64,000 nt of DNA from Sphingomonas yantingensis (GCF_014199325.1 NZ_JACIJJ010000001.1:496001-560000); one strand, 5' to 3'; shown: positions 22,341-34,481, counted from the first letter of the stretch. The notes: a model not told the origin generated them from the sequence alone. A program made the numbers and translations.

Positions 22341-22904
22341 ATGAAGATCAGCGGCGTGGACATCCGTCCCGGCAACATCATCGAGTATGAAGGCGGCATC
22401 TGGCGTGCGGTGAAGATCCAGCACACCCAGCCCGGCAAGGGCGGCGCCTATATGCAGGTCGAGATGAAGAACCTGATCGACGGGCGCAAGACCAATGTCC
22501 GCTTCCGCTCGGCCGAGACCGTGGAGCGCGTGCGCCTTGACACCAAGGACTTCCAGTTCCTGTTCGCCGAGGGTGATACGCTGACCTTCATGGACAAGGA
22601 CAATTACGAGCAGATCACGCTCGAAAAGGACGTGCTGGGCGACGCCGCCGAGTTCCTGCAGGACGGCATGGACGTCGTTATGGAACTGCATGACGAGCGC
22701 CCGATCAGCGTCCAGCTGCCCGACACGGTCGAGGCGACGATCGTCGAGGCCGATGCGGTGGTGAAGGGGCAGACCGCCTCGTCCAGCTACAAGCCCGCGA
22801 TCCTCGACAACGGCGTCCGCGTGATGGTGCCGCCGCATATTTCGAGCGGCACGCGCATCGTCGTCGACGTGTACGAGCGCACCTACGTCCGCCGCGCGGA
22901 CTGA
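22341..22904 (+). CDS. efp: elongation factor P
   Basis: A 187-residue protein, full length for EF-P. N-terminal KOW-like domain with [10 protein letters not shown] (Lys in the loop that is modified in many bacteria), then two OB domains ([14 protein letters not shown] [10 protein letters not shown], and [13 protein letters not shown]...YVRRAD at the end). It relieves ribosome stalling at polyproline stretches. ATG at 22,341 follows AGGTCG. It precedes an inositol monophosphatase gene, probably in the same transcript. Confidence 0.95.
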   Translation: MKISGVDIRPGNIIEYEGGIWRAVKIQHTQPGKGGAYMQVEMKNLIDGRKTNVRFRSAETVERVRLDTKDFQFLFAEGDTLTFMDKDNYEQITLEKDVLGDAAEFLQDGMDVVMELHDERPISVQLPDTVEATIVEADAVVKGQTASSSYKPAILDNGVRVMVPPHISSGTRIVVDVYERTYVRRAD

Positions 22905-22954
22905 TTTCAAATCGCTCCTCCTCGCTTCCGCCGGGGAGGGGAGGAGTTAAGCCC

Positions 22955-23755
<801 letters not shown>

Positions 23756-23867
23756 CGAACGGCGGGCGGGTCAGTTGAGATTCATTCTCACTGCCCGCCG
23801 CCTTGCCGGTCTCCGTTCATCGGCCTAGAAGCGCGCCCAAACCCCTGCTGCAACCGCGAGATGGCCC

Positions 23868-24242
23868 TTGGTCGACCTGTCGCAATATCTGCCGATTCTG
23901 ATGTTTCTGGGCGTGGCCCTGATCCTGTCGTCGGCGTTCGTGTTCCTGCCGATGATCGCGGCGCGCTTTACCGGCGCGCACAAGCCGACGCCGGAGAAGC
24001 TGACCGAATATGAGTGCGGTTTTCCCGCGTTCGAGGATTCGCGCAGCCAGTTCGACGTGCGATTTTATCTGGTCGCGATCCTGTTCATCGTCTTCGATCT
24101 CGAGGCGGCGTTCCTATATCCGTGGGCAGTGAGCGTGTTCGACCTGGGCTGGGTGGCCTGGTCCTCGATGATGATCTTCATCGCCGAACTCGCGCTCGGC
24201 CTTGTCTATGCCTGGAAGAAGGGAGCTCTCGATTGGGAGTAG
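23868..24242 (+). CDS. nuoA: NADH-quinone oxidoreductase subunit A
   Basis: A 124-residue membrane subunit with three helices, starting at TTG 23,868 (an ATG seven bases upstream is out of frame). [20 protein letters not shown] holds the conserved ECG cysteine loop near the quinone site. First gene of the complex I operon; the stop overlaps the nuoB start by 10 bases. The 112-base space after suhB is the likely promoter region. Confidence 0.94.
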   Translation: MVDLSQYLPILMFLGVALILSSAFVFLPMIAARFTGAHKPTPEKLTEYECGFPAFEDSRSQFDVRFYLVAILFIVFDLEAAFLYPWAVSVFDLGWVAWSSMMIFIAELALGLVYAWKKGALDWE

Positions 24243-24811
24243 AGTTCAACCCCGCGCATCCCGCCAACCCGAATGCCGTCGGCCTGGTCGGCGGCGGGCA
24301 GGCAGTGACGCCCCCGGACCAGCAGTTTTTCAGCGACCTGAACGGTGAGCTGACCGACAAGGGATTCCTCGTCACCACGACCGAGGACCTGTTCACTTGG
24401 GCGCGCACCGGCTCGCTGTGGTGGATGACGTTCGGCCTTGCCTGCTGTGCGGTCGAGATGATCCACGTCAACATGCCGCGCTACGACATGGAGCGGTTCG
24501 GCGCCGCGCCGCGCGCGTCCCCGCGTCAGTCGGACGTGATGATCGTCGCGGGTACGCTCTGCAACAAGATGGCCCCGGCGCTTCGCCGCGTCTACGACCA
24601 GATGTCGGAGCCCAAATACGTCATTTCGATGGGCTCGTGTGCCAATGGCGGCGGCTATTATCATTACAGCTACAGCGTCGTGCGCGGCTGCGACCGGATC
24701 GTGCCCGTGGACATCTATGTCCCCGGCTGTCCGCCGACCGCGGAGGCGCTGCTCTACGGTGTGATGCAGTTGCAGCGGAAGATCCGCCGCATCGGGACGA
24801 TCGAGCGATGA
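24233..24811 (+). CDS. nuoB: NADH-quinone oxidoreductase subunit B
   Basis: A 192-residue peripheral-arm subunit carrying the last iron-sulfur cluster (N2) before quinone. Ligands visible: LACCAVEM (two adjacent Cys), GSCANGGG and PGCPPTAE. Start is TTG at 24,233, inside the end of nuoA; no ATG fits. The N-terminal ~45 residues before [12 protein letters not shown] are a typical variable extension. Confidence 0.94.
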   Translation: MGVEFNPAHPANPNAVGLVGGGQAVTPPDQQFFSDLNGELTDKGFLVTTTEDLFTWARTGSLWWMTFGLACCAVEMIHVNMPRYDMERFGAAPRASPRQSDVMIVAGTLCNKMAPALRRVYDQMSEPKYVISMGSCANGGGYYHYSYSVVRGCDRIVPVDIYVPGCPPTAEALLYGVMQLQRKIRRIGTIER

Positions 24812-25026
24812 ATATGGAAGCAGCGCCGCGTCGGCGCCTCCTTGTGGCCCTGCTGGTCGCGTTCGGCTTTGCCTCTGGCCCGCTTGTCACGCTTGTGCGT
24901 GATGTCGCCGCCAACGGGATCGGCGCGTATCTGCCGATGCTGGGCATCATGGCCGGTTTCGTCGGCGCGACCGGCGTCGTGGGTCTCGCTGCCGCGCTGC
25001 TGCGCCTGCGCACCGAGGTTGTGTGA
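24808..25026 (+). CDS. small membrane protein embedded in the nuo operon
   Basis: A 72-residue protein, [20 protein letters not shown]..., with two hydrophobic helices (about 10-30 and 42-66) and a basic N-terminus. Its ATG overlaps the nuoB stop (ATGA) and its stop overlaps the nuoC start (TGATG), so it is translated as part of the operon. It is not one of the 14 core subunits. Possibly a sphingomonad accessory or assembly factor; function unknown. Confidence 0.75.
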   Translation: MNMEAAPRRRLLVALLVAFGFASGPLVTLVRDVAANGIGAYLPMLGIMAGFVGATGVVGLAAALLRLRTEVV

Positions 25027-25886
25027 TGAAGGCGCCTGCCCCCCGCTATGCCGTGAACGACGGCGTGATCGACGTTGCGACCGCGGCGATCGGTGCTGCG
25101 CTGATCGAATCGCAGGACAAGGTCGGTGAGGTGACGCTGACCGTCACCCGCGACGGCCTGATCGGCGCGATGACGGCGCTGCGCGATACGCCCGGCCTCG
25201 AATATCAGCAGCTGATGGAGATCGCCGGCGTCGACTATCCGGAGCGCGAGGAGCGCTTCGACGTCTGCTATCACCTGCTCAGCGTTACCCGGAACCATCG
25301 CCTGCGCGTCCGCGTGACCGCGAGCGAGGAGACGCCGGTGCCCAGCGTGACGGGCCTGTGGCCGGTCGCCAACTGGCTGGAGCGCGAGGTTTACGACATG
25401 TTCGGCGTGCTGTTCGACGGGCACCCGGACCTGCGCCGCATCCTGACCGACTATGGTTTCCGCGGGCATCCGTTCCGCAAGGACTTCCCGCTGACCGGCT
25501 TCGTCGAGCTGCGTTATTCGGAAGAGGCCAAGCGCGTCGTCTATGAGCCGGTGAAGCTGGCCCAGGACTTTCGCAATTTCGAGTTCATGAGCCCGTGGGA
25601 GGGCGCGCAATACGTGCTGCCCGGCGACGAGAAGGCGGCAGCCGCTGCCCCCGCCGCGCCGCCGCCCGCCAAGCCCGAGGCCAAGGGCGCGCCGACGCCG
25701 CTCGACGCCGACCGGATCGTGCGCGCCGACGATGCCAAGGCGCCCGGCCCGCAGGCGACCGAAGCGAAGGTGACCGAGACCCCCGCCGATACCGGTGCGG
25801 GCAAGGCCGATCCGGGGAACAAGGCGAGCGAGAAGCCCGCCGATCCCGATGTCGTTCCCTCGAAGGACGGGGGTCAGAACCAGTAA
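25026..25886 (+). CDS. nuoC: NADH-quinone oxidoreductase subunit C with a long Ala/Pro/Lys-rich tail
   Basis: A 286-residue protein. The 30-kDa subunit core is intact (about 1-200), with the hallmark [20 protein letters not shown] and [12 protein letters not shown]. The last ~85 residues are a low-complexity tail ([18 protein letters not shown]..., ...SKDGGQNQ) not found in the usual ~200-residue NuoC, likely disordered. NuoC is not fused to NuoD here. Overlaps: TGATG with the upstream small gene and TAATG with nuoD. Confidence 0.93.
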   Translation: MKAPAPRYAVNDGVIDVATAAIGAALIESQDKVGEVTLTVTRDGLIGAMTALRDTPGLEYQQLMEIAGVDYPEREERFDVCYHLLSVTRNHRLRVRVTASEETPVPSVTGLWPVANWLEREVYDMFGVLFDGHPDLRRILTDYGFRGHPFRKDFPLTGFVELRYSEEAKRVVYEPVKLAQDFRNFEFMSPWEGAQYVLPGDEKAAAAAPAAPPPAKPEAKGAPTPLDADRIVRADDAKAPGPQATEAKVTETPADTGAGKADPGNKASEKPADPDVVPSKDGGQNQ

Positions 25887-27121
25887 TGACCGACACCACC
25901 ACCCAGTTGATGGACGCGCCCGGCCAGTCGCCCGAAAGCGCCGGCGACGTCGCGATCCAGAACTACACGATCAATTTCGGCCCGCAGCATCCCGCGGCGC
26001 ACGGCGTGCTTCGCCTCGTCATGGAGATGGACGGCGAGGTGATCGAGCGGATCGATCCGCATGTCGGCCTGCTCCACCGCGGCACCGAGAAGCTGTGCGA
26101 GTACAAGACGTACACGCAGGCGCTGCCGTACATGGACCGGCTCGACTATTGCTCGCCGCTTTGCATGGAGCACAGCTTCGTGCTGGCGGTCGAGAAGCTG
26201 CTCGACCTCGAAGTGCCGATCCGCGCCCAGTATCTGCGCGTATTCTTCGCCGAGCTGACGCGCATCTGCAATCACATGCTCAACCTGGGCAGCCACGTCA
26301 TGGACGTCGGCGCGATGACGCCGAACCTGTGGATGTTCGAGATCCGCGAAGACTGCATGGGCTTTTTCGAGCGCATGTCGGGCGCGCGGATGCACCACAA
26401 CTACCTGCGGCCGGGCGGCGTGCATCAGGACGTGCCGCTCAAGCTCCTGACCGACATCGCCGACTGGCTCGACACTCGCCTGCCGCAACTGTTCGGCGAC
26501 GCGATCAGCCTGGTGGCCGAGAACCGCATCTTCAAGCAGCGCAACGTCGATATCGCGATCGTTTCGCGCGAGGATGCGCTGAAGTGGGGCTTCTCCGGCC
26601 CGATGATCCGCGCCGCCGGCCTGCCGTGGGACCTGCGCAAGTCGCAGCCCTATGACGTCTATGACCGGATGGAGTTCGACGTGCCCGTCGGCACGCGCGG
26701 CGACTGCTATGACCGATTTATGGTCCGCGTCGAGGAAGTGTGGCAGTCGGCGCGCATCATGAAGCAGTGCCTCAACGAGATGCCGGAGGGGCCGATCGCC
26801 TCGATGGATCGCAAGGTGGTGCCGCCCAAGCGCGCGGAAATGAAGCGGTCGATGGAAGCGCTCATCCACCACTTCAAGCTCTATACCGAGGGCTTCCACG
26901 TCCCCGCGGGCGAAGTCTATGTCGCGACCGAGAGCCCCAAGGGCGAGTTCGGCATCTACATGGTCTCCGACGGGTCGAACAAACCCTATCGCGTGAAGAT
27001 CCGGCCGACCGCGTTCAGCCATCTCCAGGCGATGGACTTTATGAGCCGCGGGCACATGCTCGCCGACACCACCGCCATTCTGGGCGCGATGGACATCGTG
27101 TTCGGGGAGTGTGACCGCTGA
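25886..27121 (+). CDS. nuoD: NADH-quinone oxidoreductase subunit D
   Basis: A 411-residue peripheral-arm subunit of the 49-kDa type that shapes the quinone pocket with NuoB. Motifs: [20 protein letters not shown] near the start (quinone-site His and Tyr region), [25 protein letters not shown], and the C-terminal FGECDR end. The start overlaps the nuoC stop by one base; the stop overlaps nuoE. Confidence 0.95.
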   Translation: MTDTTTQLMDAPGQSPESAGDVAIQNYTINFGPQHPAAHGVLRLVMEMDGEVIERIDPHVGLLHRGTEKLCEYKTYTQALPYMDRLDYCSPLCMEHSFVLAVEKLLDLEVPIRAQYLRVFFAELTRICNHMLNLGSHVMDVGAMTPNLWMFEIREDCMGFFERMSGARMHHNYLRPGGVHQDVPLKLLTDIADWLDTRLPQLFGDAISLVAENRIFKQRNVDIAIVSREDALKWGFSGPMIRAAGLPWDLRKSQPYDVYDRMEFDVPVGTRGDCYDRFMVRVEEVWQSARIMKQCLNEMPEGPIASMDRKVVPPKRAEMKRSMEALIHHFKLYTEGFHVPAGEVYVATESPKGEFGIYMVSDGSNKPYRVKIRPTAFSHLQAMDFMSRGHMLADTTAILGAMDIVFGECDR

Positions 27122-27789
27122 TGGCCGACGCAGCACCCATTCTCGACGAGGCGGAAGTCCGTGCGCGCTGGGGCGCGTTCGCCTGGAACGAGGCGAATGC
27201 GGCCAAGGCCAAGGAAATCGTTGGTCGCTATCCCGCGGGTCGCCAGATGTCGGCGACGCTCCCGCTCCTCGACCTCGCCCAGCGGCAGGTGGGGGCGGAA
27301 ACGCAGACTCAGGGCTGGCTGCCGGTGCCGGTGATCGAATATGTCGCGAGCTATCTCGACATGCCGTACATCCGCGTGCTCGAGGTCGCGACCTTCTACA
27401 CCATGTACAACATGGCGCCGGTCGGCCGCTATCACGTGCAGGTGTGCGGCACGACGCCGTGTATGCTGCGGGGGTCGGACGACGTGCTGGCGGCGTGCAA
27501 GAACCAAGGCCTCGTCAAAGGCAAGACGACGCCCGACGGCCTGTTCACGCTGACCGAGGTCGAGTGCATGGGCAATTGCGCCAATGCGCCGATGGTTCAG
27601 ATCAACGACGACAATTTCGAGGATCTCGACTACGACAAGACCGTCGCGATCCTGTCGGCGCTGGCGAACGGCGAAACGCCCAAGCCCGGTCCGCAGAACG
27701 GTCGCCACACGTCGGAGCCCCAGGGCGGGCCGACCACGCTGACCGAAATGGTCGACGCCAACCACGACTATCGGGGCGAGTGGGCGTGA
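27121..27789 (+). CDS. nuoE: NADH-quinone oxidoreductase subunit E
   Basis: A 222-residue thioredoxin-like [2Fe-2S] subunit (cluster N1a). Ligands: VCGTTPCML and VECMGNCANAPM. The N-terminal three-helix region and the ATFYTMYNMAPVG motif are typical. The last ~45 residues (KPGPQNGRHTSEPQGGPTTL...) form an extension common in alphaproteobacteria. The stop overlaps the next small gene (GTGA). Confidence 0.94.
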   Translation: MADAAPILDEAEVRARWGAFAWNEANAAKAKEIVGRYPAGRQMSATLPLLDLAQRQVGAETQTQGWLPVPVIEYVASYLDMPYIRVLEVATFYTMYNMAPVGRYHVQVCGTTPCMLRGSDDVLAACKNQGLVKGKTTPDGLFTLTEVECMGNCANAPMVQINDDNFEDLDYDKTVAILSALANGETPKPGPQNGRHTSEPQGGPTTLTEMVDANHDYRGEWA

Positions 27790-27944
27790 ACCTGCTCGTC
27801 GCCATCGCCGTTTTCGTCGCCGCGATCTTCGTGCTCGTGGCGCTGTTGAAGGTCGCGTTCAGCCTGATCGTCGTCGGGCTGAGCCTCGCGCTGGCGGTGG
27901 CGGGTTATTTTCTGGCTGAAAAGCTGATTGGACAGGGACGCTGA
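27786..27944 (+). CDS. very small hydrophobic protein between nuoE and nuoF
   Basis: A 52-residue protein starting GTG at 27,786, overlapping the nuoE stop by 4 bases and ending 3 bases before nuoF. Almost all of it is hydrophobic (NLLVAIAVFVAAIFVLVALL, then KVAFSLIVVGLSLALAVAGY), one long or two short helices, ending AEKLIGQGR. Its tight placement argues for translation with complex I genes. Function unknown. Confidence 0.7.
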   Translation: MNLLVAIAVFVAAIFVLVALLKVAFSLIVVGLSLALAVAGYFLAEKLIGQGR

Positions 27945-27947
27945 GCC

Positions 27948-29249
27948 GTGCTCGCTGACAAGGACCGCATCTTCACCAACGTCTATGGTTTCCAGCCGTG
28001 GAACGTCGACGCGGCGATGAAACGCGGCGATTGGGACAATACCAAGGCGCTGCTGGAGCTGGGCCAGGATACGATCATCGATCGGATCAAGGCATCGGGC
28101 CTGCGCGGCCGGGGCGGTGCGGGCTTCCCCACCGGCATGAAGTGGAGCTTCATGCCGAAGAATCCGACGCCCGAGCGTCCCAGCTTCCTCGTCATCAACG
28201 CCGACGAATCCGAGCCGGGGTCGTGCAAGGACCGCGAGATCATCCGCCACGATCCGCACAAGCTGATCGAGGGCGCGCTGGTCGCCGGCTTCGCGATGCG
28301 CGCGCGTGCCGCCTACATCTACATCCGCGGCGAATATATCCGCGAGGCCGAGGTGCTGTTCGCCGCGATCGCCGAGGCGTACGACAAGGGCTTCATCGGC
28401 AAGAACGCTTGCGGGTCGGGCTACGACTTCGACGTCTTCTGCCATCGCGGTGCGGGCGCTTACATCTGCGGTGAAGAGACCGCGATGCTCGAGAGCCTGG
28501 AGGGCAAGAAGGGCCAGCCGCGGCTGAAGCCCCCGTTCCCGGCGGGTGCGGGCCTCTATGGCTGCCCGACCACGGTCAACAACGTCGAATCGATCGCGGT
28601 CGCGCCGACGATCCTTCGCCGCGGGCCGGAATGGTTCTCGAGCTTCGGGCGCGAGAACAACAAGGGCACGAAACTCTTCCAGATTTCGGGCCACGTCGAA
28701 AAGCCGTGCGTGGTCGAGGAATCGATGTCGATCCCGTTCCGCGAGCTGATCGAGAAGCATTGCGGCGGCATCCGCGGCGGGTGGGACAATCTCCTCGCGG
28801 TGATTCCCGGCGGCTCGTCGGTCCCGCTCGTCCCCGCGGCGCAGATCATGGACGCGCCAATGGACTTCGACGGGCTGAAGGAAGTGGGCTCGGGCCTCGG
28901 CACCGCGGCGATCATCGTCATGGACAAGTCGACCGATATCGTCCGCGCGATCAGCCGCATCAGCTATTTCTACAAGCATGAGAGCTGCGGCCAGTGCACG
29001 CCGTGCCGCGAGGGTACCGGTTGGATGTGGCGCGTGATGGAGCGGATGCGCACCGGCGACGCCGACATTTCCGAGATCGACACGCTCTACCAGGTGACCA
29101 AGCAGGTCGAGGGCCACACGATCTGCGCGCTCGGCGATGCCGCGGCATGGCCGATCCAGGGCCTGATCCGCCACTTCCGCCCCGAAATGGAGCGGCGGAT
29201 CTTGGAGAAGCAGGGCCACGGCGCGTCGTATCAGGAAGCGGCGGAGTAA
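27948..29249 (+). CDS. nuoF: NADH-quinone oxidoreductase subunit F
   Basis: A 433-residue NADH- and FMN-binding subunit. [19 protein letters not shown] is the NADH/FMN loop, [20 protein letters not shown] binds FMN, and [10 protein letters not shown] plus a later Cys ([13 protein letters not shown]) hold [4Fe-4S] cluster N3. Start is GTG at 27,948. Confidence 0.95.
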   Translation: MLADKDRIFTNVYGFQPWNVDAAMKRGDWDNTKALLELGQDTIIDRIKASGLRGRGGAGFPTGMKWSFMPKNPTPERPSFLVINADESEPGSCKDREIIRHDPHKLIEGALVAGFAMRARAAYIYIRGEYIREAEVLFAAIAEAYDKGFIGKNACGSGYDFDVFCHRGAGAYICGEETAMLESLEGKKGQPRLKPPFPAGAGLYGCPTTVNNVESIAVAPTILRRGPEWFSSFGRENNKGTKLFQISGHVEKPCVVEESMSIPFRELIEKHCGGIRGGWDNLLAVIPGGSSVPLVPAAQIMDAPMDFDGLKEVGSGLGTAAIIVMDKSTDIVRAISRISYFYKHESCGQCTPCREGTGWMWRVMERMRTGDADISEIDTLYQVTKQVEGHTICALGDAAAWPIQGLIRHFRPEMERRILEKQGHGASYQEAAE

Positions 29250-29924
29250 ATGGCAGCCGCGCTCGCCTTGTCGATGCTGATCGCCGTGGCTGCGCCGCAG
29301 GCGCAGGCGTCGTCGCGCCTGTCGCTGAAGACGGCGCGGATCCCGACCGGCAGCATGCCCCCGGCCGCGCGGGCGCGGATCACGCTCGAAAGCTTCGCCC
29401 GCTGTGTGCTGCAGCGAAATCCGAAGGGGGTTGAGCGGGCGCTGGCCATGCCGATGTCGAGCGCGGGACAACAGGCCGTGGCCGCGCTGGCGACGAACGA
29501 GTGCATGGGCACGTCGGGTGATTATGACAGCAGTCGATTGTCGCTCAATGCCCGTCTGCTGCGCGGTGCGCTATACGCCGAGCTGGTCCGCCGCCGCGTC
29601 GACCTCGACACGGCGCCGCCGGCCGAGACGCCCGACCTGACGCTGGGCGCCTCGCCCGACGACGCGGCTGCGCAGCGCCACGTCGCGCTCGTCCGGTTTG
29701 GAGACTGCATCCTGCGCCGCGATCCTAAAACGGCGATCCATTTCGTGCGCGAGAACGCCGAAACCGACGCCGAGGCGAAGGACGTGGCCGCGCTGGTGCC
29801 GTCGATGGGAGCCTGCGTCGATCAGGGGGCTAAGGTCGAGCTCAGCAAGCCGATCGTCGAGGCAGCGGTCGCCGAGGCCATCTATCTCAATACCAATGCC
29901 GCACGTGCGGCCGGAAACAGCTGA
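29250..29924 (+). CDS. secreted hypothetical protein inside the nuo operon
   Basis: A 224-residue protein whose ATG immediately follows the nuoF stop and whose stop overlaps the nuoG ATG. Signal peptide MAAALALSMLIAVAAPQAQA, then a helical mature part with two similar halves: ITLESFARCVLQRNPKGVERAL and VALVRFGDCILRRDPKTAI, each followed by a second Cys (NECMGTSGD and MGACVDQG). This looks like an internal duplication with one disulfide per half. Not a complex I core subunit; a periplasmic role is implied. Function unknown. Confidence 0.8.
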   Translation: MAAALALSMLIAVAAPQAQASSRLSLKTARIPTGSMPPAARARITLESFARCVLQRNPKGVERALAMPMSSAGQQAVAALATNECMGTSGDYDSSRLSLNARLLRGALYAELVRRRVDLDTAPPAETPDLTLGASPDDAAAQRHVALVRFGDCILRRDPKTAIHFVRENAETDAEAKDVAALVPSMGACVDQGAKVELSKPIVEAAVAEAIYLNTNAARAAGNS

Positions 29925-31930
29925 TGCCTAAACTGAAAGTCGACGGGATCGAGGTCGAGGTGCCGCAGGGGGCCACGGTGCTCCAGGCGTGCGAAGCGGC
30001 GGGGAAGGAGATTCCCCGTTTCTGCTATCACGAGCGGCTGTCGATCGCCGGCAATTGCCGCATGTGCCTGGTCGAGGTGAAGCCCGGGCCGCCCAAGCCG
30101 CAGGCGTCGTGCGCGCTGCCTGCCGCCGACAATCAGGAAGTGCGCACGGACTCGGCGATGGTGAAGGCCGCGCGCGAGGGGGTGATGGAGTTCCTGCTCA
30201 TCAACCACCCGCTCGACTGCCCGATCTGCGACCAGGGCGGCGAATGCGACCTGCAGGACCAGACCATGGCCTATGGTCGCGGCGCCACGCGCTATACCGA
30301 GAACAAGCGCGCGGTGACCGAGAAATATATGGGTCCGATCGTCAAGACGGTCATGACCCGCTGCATCCAGTGCACGCGCTGCGTCCGCTTCGCCGAAGAG
30401 GTCGCGGGCGTGGAGGAAATCGGCGCGATCTATCGCGGCGAGAACATGCAGATCACGAGCTATCTCGAAAAGGCGGTGTCGAGCGAACTTTCCGGCAATG
30501 TCGTCGACCTGTGCCCGGTGGGTGCGCTGACGTCGAAGCCCTATGCGTTCAACGCGCGGCCGTGGGAGCTCAAGAAGACGCTCGGCATCGACGTGATGGA
30601 TGCGGTCGGGACCAACATCCGCATCGACAGCCGCGGGCGTCAGGTCCTGCGCGTCCTGCCCCGCGTCAACGAGGACGTGAACGAGGAATGGGCGCACGAC
30701 AAGACGCGCCACCATGTCGACGGCCTCGTCCGCCGGCGCCTCGACAAGCCCTATATCCGCAAGGACGGCAAGCTGACGCCCGCGACCTGGGACGAGGCGT
30801 TCGCCGCGATCGCCGCGATTGCGTCGGGCGCCGGTTCGTCGGTCGCCGCGATCGCGGGGGACATGGTCGATTGCGAGACGATGTTCGCCGCGAAGAAGCT
30901 GGTCGAGGGCTTCGGCTCGTCGCTGCTCGAGGGGCGGCAGACGGGCATGGCCTATGACGTGACCAACCTCGGCGCGGTCGCGTTCAACACGACGATCGCT
31001 GGGGTCGAGGAGGCCGACGCGATCCTGCTGGTGGGCTCGAACCTTCGCTGGGAGGCGCCGCTCATCAACACGCGCGTTCGCAAGGCGATCAAGAAGGGCG
31101 CGAAGGTCTTCGCCATCGGGCCGGAAACCGACCTGACCTACAAGGCGACGTGGCTCGGCGATGACCTGTCGCTGCTTGCCAAGCTGCCAGACGAGGCGGC
31201 GGACGTGTTCGCCGGCGCTGCCAAGCCGATGATCGTGGTCGGGCCGGGCGCGCTCAAGAACGGCCACGGCGCGGCGCTGGCGCTCGCCAAGTCGCTGAAC
31301 GTGGTGCGCGACGGCTGGAACGGCTTCAACGTCGTCCACACCGCCGCGGCACGGATGGGCGCGCTGATGCTCGGCTATGCGCAGGCGGGCGGTATCGCCG
31401 ACATCGTCGCGGCCAGCCCGAAGCTGACCTTCTTCCTCGGCGCCGACGAAGTCGATTTCTCGGCCTTCGAGAACAGCTTCAAGGTCTATGTCGGCCATCA
31501 TGGCGACAAGGGCGCGCATCACGCCGACGTGATCCTGCCGGCCGCGACCTATGCCGAGAAGCCCGGCACCTATGTCAATCTCGAGGGGCGCGTGCAGTTC
31601 AGCGAGCGGGCGGTGTTCGCCCCCGGCGAGGCGCGCGACGACTGGACGATCCTGCGCGCGCTGTCCGACGTGATCGGCCGCCCGCTGCCGTTCGACGATT
31701 TCGCGGGCCTGCGCCGTGCGATGATCGCCGAGGTGCCGGCGCTGGGGCGCGAGGGGCTGGCCGGTTATGACTGGAACCCGCCGGCGATCGATGCCAAGGG
31801 CGAGGGGACGGTGACCTATCCGGTCGCCGACTTCTATCTCACCAACGCCATTTGCCGCGCGAGCCCGACGATGCAGCGCTGCTCGGCCGAACTGGTCCAT
31901 GGCGAAGCATTCGCGGAGGCGGCGGAATGA
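29924..31930 (+). CDS. nuoG: NADH-quinone oxidoreductase subunit G
   Basis: A 668-residue iron-sulfur subunit. N-terminal ferredoxin-like [2Fe-2S] domain ([20 protein letters not shown]), the His/Cys cluster ([15 protein letters not shown]), a [4Fe-4S] motif ([10 protein letters not shown]) and a late Cys ([12 protein letters not shown]). The C-terminal molybdopterin-oxidoreductase-like part (from ~220) is the usual non-catalytic domain. Overlaps nuoH by 4 bases. Confidence 0.95.
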   Translation: MPKLKVDGIEVEVPQGATVLQACEAAGKEIPRFCYHERLSIAGNCRMCLVEVKPGPPKPQASCALPAADNQEVRTDSAMVKAAREGVMEFLLINHPLDCPICDQGGECDLQDQTMAYGRGATRYTENKRAVTEKYMGPIVKTVMTRCIQCTRCVRFAEEVAGVEEIGAIYRGENMQITSYLEKAVSSELSGNVVDLCPVGALTSKPYAFNARPWELKKTLGIDVMDAVGTNIRIDSRGRQVLRVLPRVNEDVNEEWAHDKTRHHVDGLVRRRLDKPYIRKDGKLTPATWDEAFAAIAAIASGAGSSVAAIAGDMVDCETMFAAKKLVEGFGSSLLEGRQTGMAYDVTNLGAVAFNTTIAGVEEADAILLVGSNLRWEAPLINTRVRKAIKKGAKVFAIGPETDLTYKATWLGDDLSLLAKLPDEAADVFAGAAKPMIVVGPGALKNGHGAALALAKSLNVVRDGWNGFNVVHTAAARMGALMLGYAQAGGIADIVAASPKLTFFLGADEVDFSAFENSFKVYVGHHGDKGAHHADVILPAATYAEKPGTYVNLEGRVQFSERAVFAPGEARDDWTILRALSDVIGRPLPFDDFAGLRRAMIAEVPALGREGLAGYDWNPPAIDAKGEGTVTYPVADFYLTNAICRASPTMQRCSAELVHGEAFAEAAE

Positions 31931-32988
31931 CGTCCTTCTTCCAATCATTGGGCCTGTCGTTCGAGGGGGCCTGGGCCGTCTCGACGATCGCCGGCATCCT
32001 CCTGATCGCCTTCCCCGTCATGCTGGCGGTGGCGATGATCATCTACGCCGATCGCAAGATCTGGGCGGCGATGGCGCTGCGCCGCGGGCCGAACGTGGTG
32101 GGGCCGTTCGGCCTGCTCCAGTCGTTTGCCGACGGCCTGAAGGTCTTTCTTCAGGAAACGATCATTCCGACCGGCGCGAACAAGGGGCTGTTCCTCCTTG
32201 CGCCGATCATCACCTTTACCGTCGCGCTGATCGTGTGGGCGGTGGTGCCGTTCGATGTTGGCGTGGTGCTCGCCGACATCAATGTCGGGCTGCTCTACGT
32301 GCTCGCCGCCTCGTCGCTCGGCGTTTACGGCGTGATCCTTGCGGGCTGGGCATCGAACTCGAAGTATCCGTTCTACTCGGCGATCCGCGCAGCGGCGCAG
32401 ATGGTGAGCTATGAGGTCGCGATTGGCTTCGTGCTCGTGTCGATCGTGCTCTGGGCGGGCAGCTTCAACCTGACGACGATCGTCGAGGCGCAGAAGAACG
32501 TCTGGGGGCTGTCGTTCCTGCCCATCAACGGCTTCGGATTCAATCCGCTGCTGTTCCCGATGGCGGTGGTGTTCTTCATCTCGGCGCTGGCGGAGACCGC
32601 GCGCGCGCCGTTCGACCTGACCGAGGCGGAGTCGGAGCTCGTCGCGGGCTATCAGACCGAATATTCGTCGATGGCCTTCGCGCTCTACTGGCTGGGTGAG
32701 TATGCCAACGTCATCCTGATGTGCATGCTGAATGCCGTCCTGTTCTGGGGTGGCTATCTGCCGCCGTTCGACTGGGCGCCGCTCTACATGGTCCCCGGCA
32801 TCATCTGGCTGTTCGCCAAGGCGTTCTTCTTCTTCTTCCTGTTCAGCTGGGTGAAGGCGACGGTCCCGCGCTATCGCTACGACCAGCTGATGCGGCTGGG
32901 CTGGAAGGTGTTCCTGCCCTTGAGCCTCACCTTCGTGTTCCTCGTGTCGGGCTTCCTGATGCTGACGCGATATGGAGTTCCGGCATGA
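31927..32988 (+). CDS. nuoH: NADH-quinone oxidoreductase subunit H
   Basis: A 353-residue membrane subunit with about 8 helices. [20 protein letters not shown] and [20 protein letters not shown] are the conserved loops facing the quinone site, and [20 protein letters not shown] is the typical C-terminal loop. Start overlaps the nuoG stop (ATGA) and its stop overlaps nuoI. Confidence 0.95.
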   Translation: MTSFFQSLGLSFEGAWAVSTIAGILLIAFPVMLAVAMIIYADRKIWAAMALRRGPNVVGPFGLLQSFADGLKVFLQETIIPTGANKGLFLLAPIITFTVALIVWAVVPFDVGVVLADINVGLLYVLAASSLGVYGVILAGWASNSKYPFYSAIRAAAQMVSYEVAIGFVLVSIVLWAGSFNLTTIVEAQKNVWGLSFLPINGFGFNPLLFPMAVVFFISALAETARAPFDLTEAESELVAGYQTEYSSMAFALYWLGEYANVILMCMLNAVLFWGGYLPPFDWAPLYMVPGIIWLFAKAFFFFFLFSWVKATVPRYRYDQLMRLGWKVFLPLSLTFVFLVSGFLMLTRYGVPA

Positions 32989-33470
32989 GCATCGCTCAGA
33001 CCCTCAAGTCGTTCGCGCTGGCCGAGTTCGTCTCGGCCCATCTCCTGACGCTGAAGTACTTCTTCAAGCCGAAGGCGACGATCAACTATCCTTACGAGAA
33101 GAACCCGATCTCGCCCCGCTTCCGCGGCGAACATGCGCTGCGCCGTTATCCCAATGGCGAGGAGCGCTGCATCGCGTGCAAGCTGTGCGAGGCGGTGTGC
33201 CCGGCACAGGCGATCACGATCGAGGCCGAGCCGCGCGACGACGGCAGCCGCCGCACGACGCGCTACGATATCGACATGACCAAGTGCATCTATTGCGGGC
33301 TGTGCCAGGAGGCGTGCCCCGTCGATGCAGTGGTCGAGGGGCCAAATTTCGAGTTCTCGACCGAAACGCGCGAAGAGCTGATCTATCACAAGGACAAGCT
33401 GCTCGCGAACGGCGACCGCTGGGAGCGCGCGATCGCCGCGAACCTTGCCGCCGACGCCCCGTATCGCTAA
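32985..33470 (+). CDS. nuoI: NADH-quinone oxidoreductase subunit I
   Basis: A 161-residue ferredoxin-like subunit with two [4Fe-4S] motifs, [12 protein letters not shown] and [12 protein letters not shown] (clusters N6a and N6b). The N-terminal amphipathic helix and [17 protein letters not shown] match the family. A 90-base gap to nuoJ follows, the largest inside the operon. Confidence 0.95.
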   Translation: MSIAQTLKSFALAEFVSAHLLTLKYFFKPKATINYPYEKNPISPRFRGEHALRRYPNGEERCIACKLCEAVCPAQAITIEAEPRDDGSRRTTRYDIDMTKCIYCGLCQEACPVDAVVEGPNFEFSTETREELIYHKDKLLANGDRWERAIAANLAADAPYR

Positions 33471-33560
33471 GCGGCGCGGGCATAAGGGGCCGACCATGAT
33501 TCACTACCACGCCGCGTTGCGCGCTTGCGCGATCGCGGTTGCAAGCCGGGAGGCGTTCGC

Positions 33561-34172
33561 TTGATCCAGGCCGTCGCCTTCTACCTGTTCGCGGCCATCG
33601 TCGTCCTGTCGGCGGCGATGGTGATTACCGCGCGCAACCCGGTGCATTCGGTGCTGTGGCTGATTCTGGCGTTCTTCAACGCCGCCGGCCTCATGGTGCT
33701 GGTCGGTGCCGAGTTCATCGCGATGCTGCTCGTCATCGTCTATGTCGGCGCGGTCGCGGTCCTGTTCCTTTTCGTCGTCATGATGCTCGACATCGACTTC
33801 GCCGAGCTGCGTGCGGGCTTCGTCAAGTATCTGCCGATCGGCGTGGTGCTGGCGGTGGGCCTCGCGGCCGAAATCCTGATCGGCGTCGGCGCATGGTCGG
33901 CGGGCGGCATCGAGCTGTCGACGCGCATCGCGCCAATCGACGCCGCGGTGCCGAACATCGAGGCAATCGGCCGGCTGCTTTACACGCGCTATCTGCTGGT
34001 GTTCGAGGGGGCGGGCCTCGTCCTCCTTGTCGCGATGATCGGCGCGATCGTGCTGACGCACCGCGAGCGGACCGGCGTCATCAAGCAGAACATCGCCCGC
34101 CAGGTCGCGCGCCGCTCGAAGGACGCGATCCGCAAGGTCAACCAGCCGGTGGGTCAGGGGGTCGAGCTGTGA
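33561..34172 (+). CDS. nuoJ: NADH-quinone oxidoreductase subunit J
   Basis: A 203-residue membrane subunit with five helices. The TTG at 33,561 is chosen because GGGAGG lies 8 bases upstream and the product then begins [10 protein letters not shown], as in the family; a longer frame from 33,525 has no such site. [20 protein letters not shown] and [16 protein letters not shown] are typical. The stop overlaps nuoK (GTGA). Confidence 0.93.
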   Translation: MIQAVAFYLFAAIVVLSAAMVITARNPVHSVLWLILAFFNAAGLMVLVGAEFIAMLLVIVYVGAVAVLFLFVVMMLDIDFAELRAGFVKYLPIGVVLAVGLAAEILIGVGAWSAGGIELSTRIAPIDAAVPNIEAIGRLLYTRYLLVFEGAGLVLLVAMIGAIVLTHRERTGVIKQNIARQVARRSKDAIRKVNQPVGQGVEL

Positions 34173-34474
34173 TCGGGCTGCATCATTATCTGACCGTCGG
34201 CGCGATCCTGTTCGCGCTGGGCGTCATGGGGATCTTCCTCAATCGCAAGAACCTGATCGTCATCCTGATGGCGATCGAACTCATCCTGCTGGCGGTCAAC
34301 ATCAACCTCGTCGCCTTTTCCGCCTTCCTCGGCGATCTGGTGGGGCAGGTGTTCGCGATGTTCGTGCTGACCGTCGCGGCGGGTGAGGCGGCGATCGGGC
34401 TTGCCATCCTCGTCATCTACTTCCGTGGCCGCGGCAATATCGCGGTCGACGACGCCAACCGGATGAAGGGGTAA
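34169..34474 (+). CDS. nuoK: NADH-quinone oxidoreductase subunit K
   Basis: A 101-residue subunit with three helices. The membrane Glu residues of the proton path are visible in [20 protein letters not shown] and [13 protein letters not shown]. Start GTG at 34,169 overlaps the nuoJ stop. Confidence 0.95.
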   Translation: MIGLHHYLTVGAILFALGVMGIFLNRKNLIVILMAIELILLAVNINLVAFSAFLGDLVGQVFAMFVLTVAAGEAAIGLAILVIYFRGRGNIAVDDANRMKG

Positions 34475-34481
34475 CCATCTG

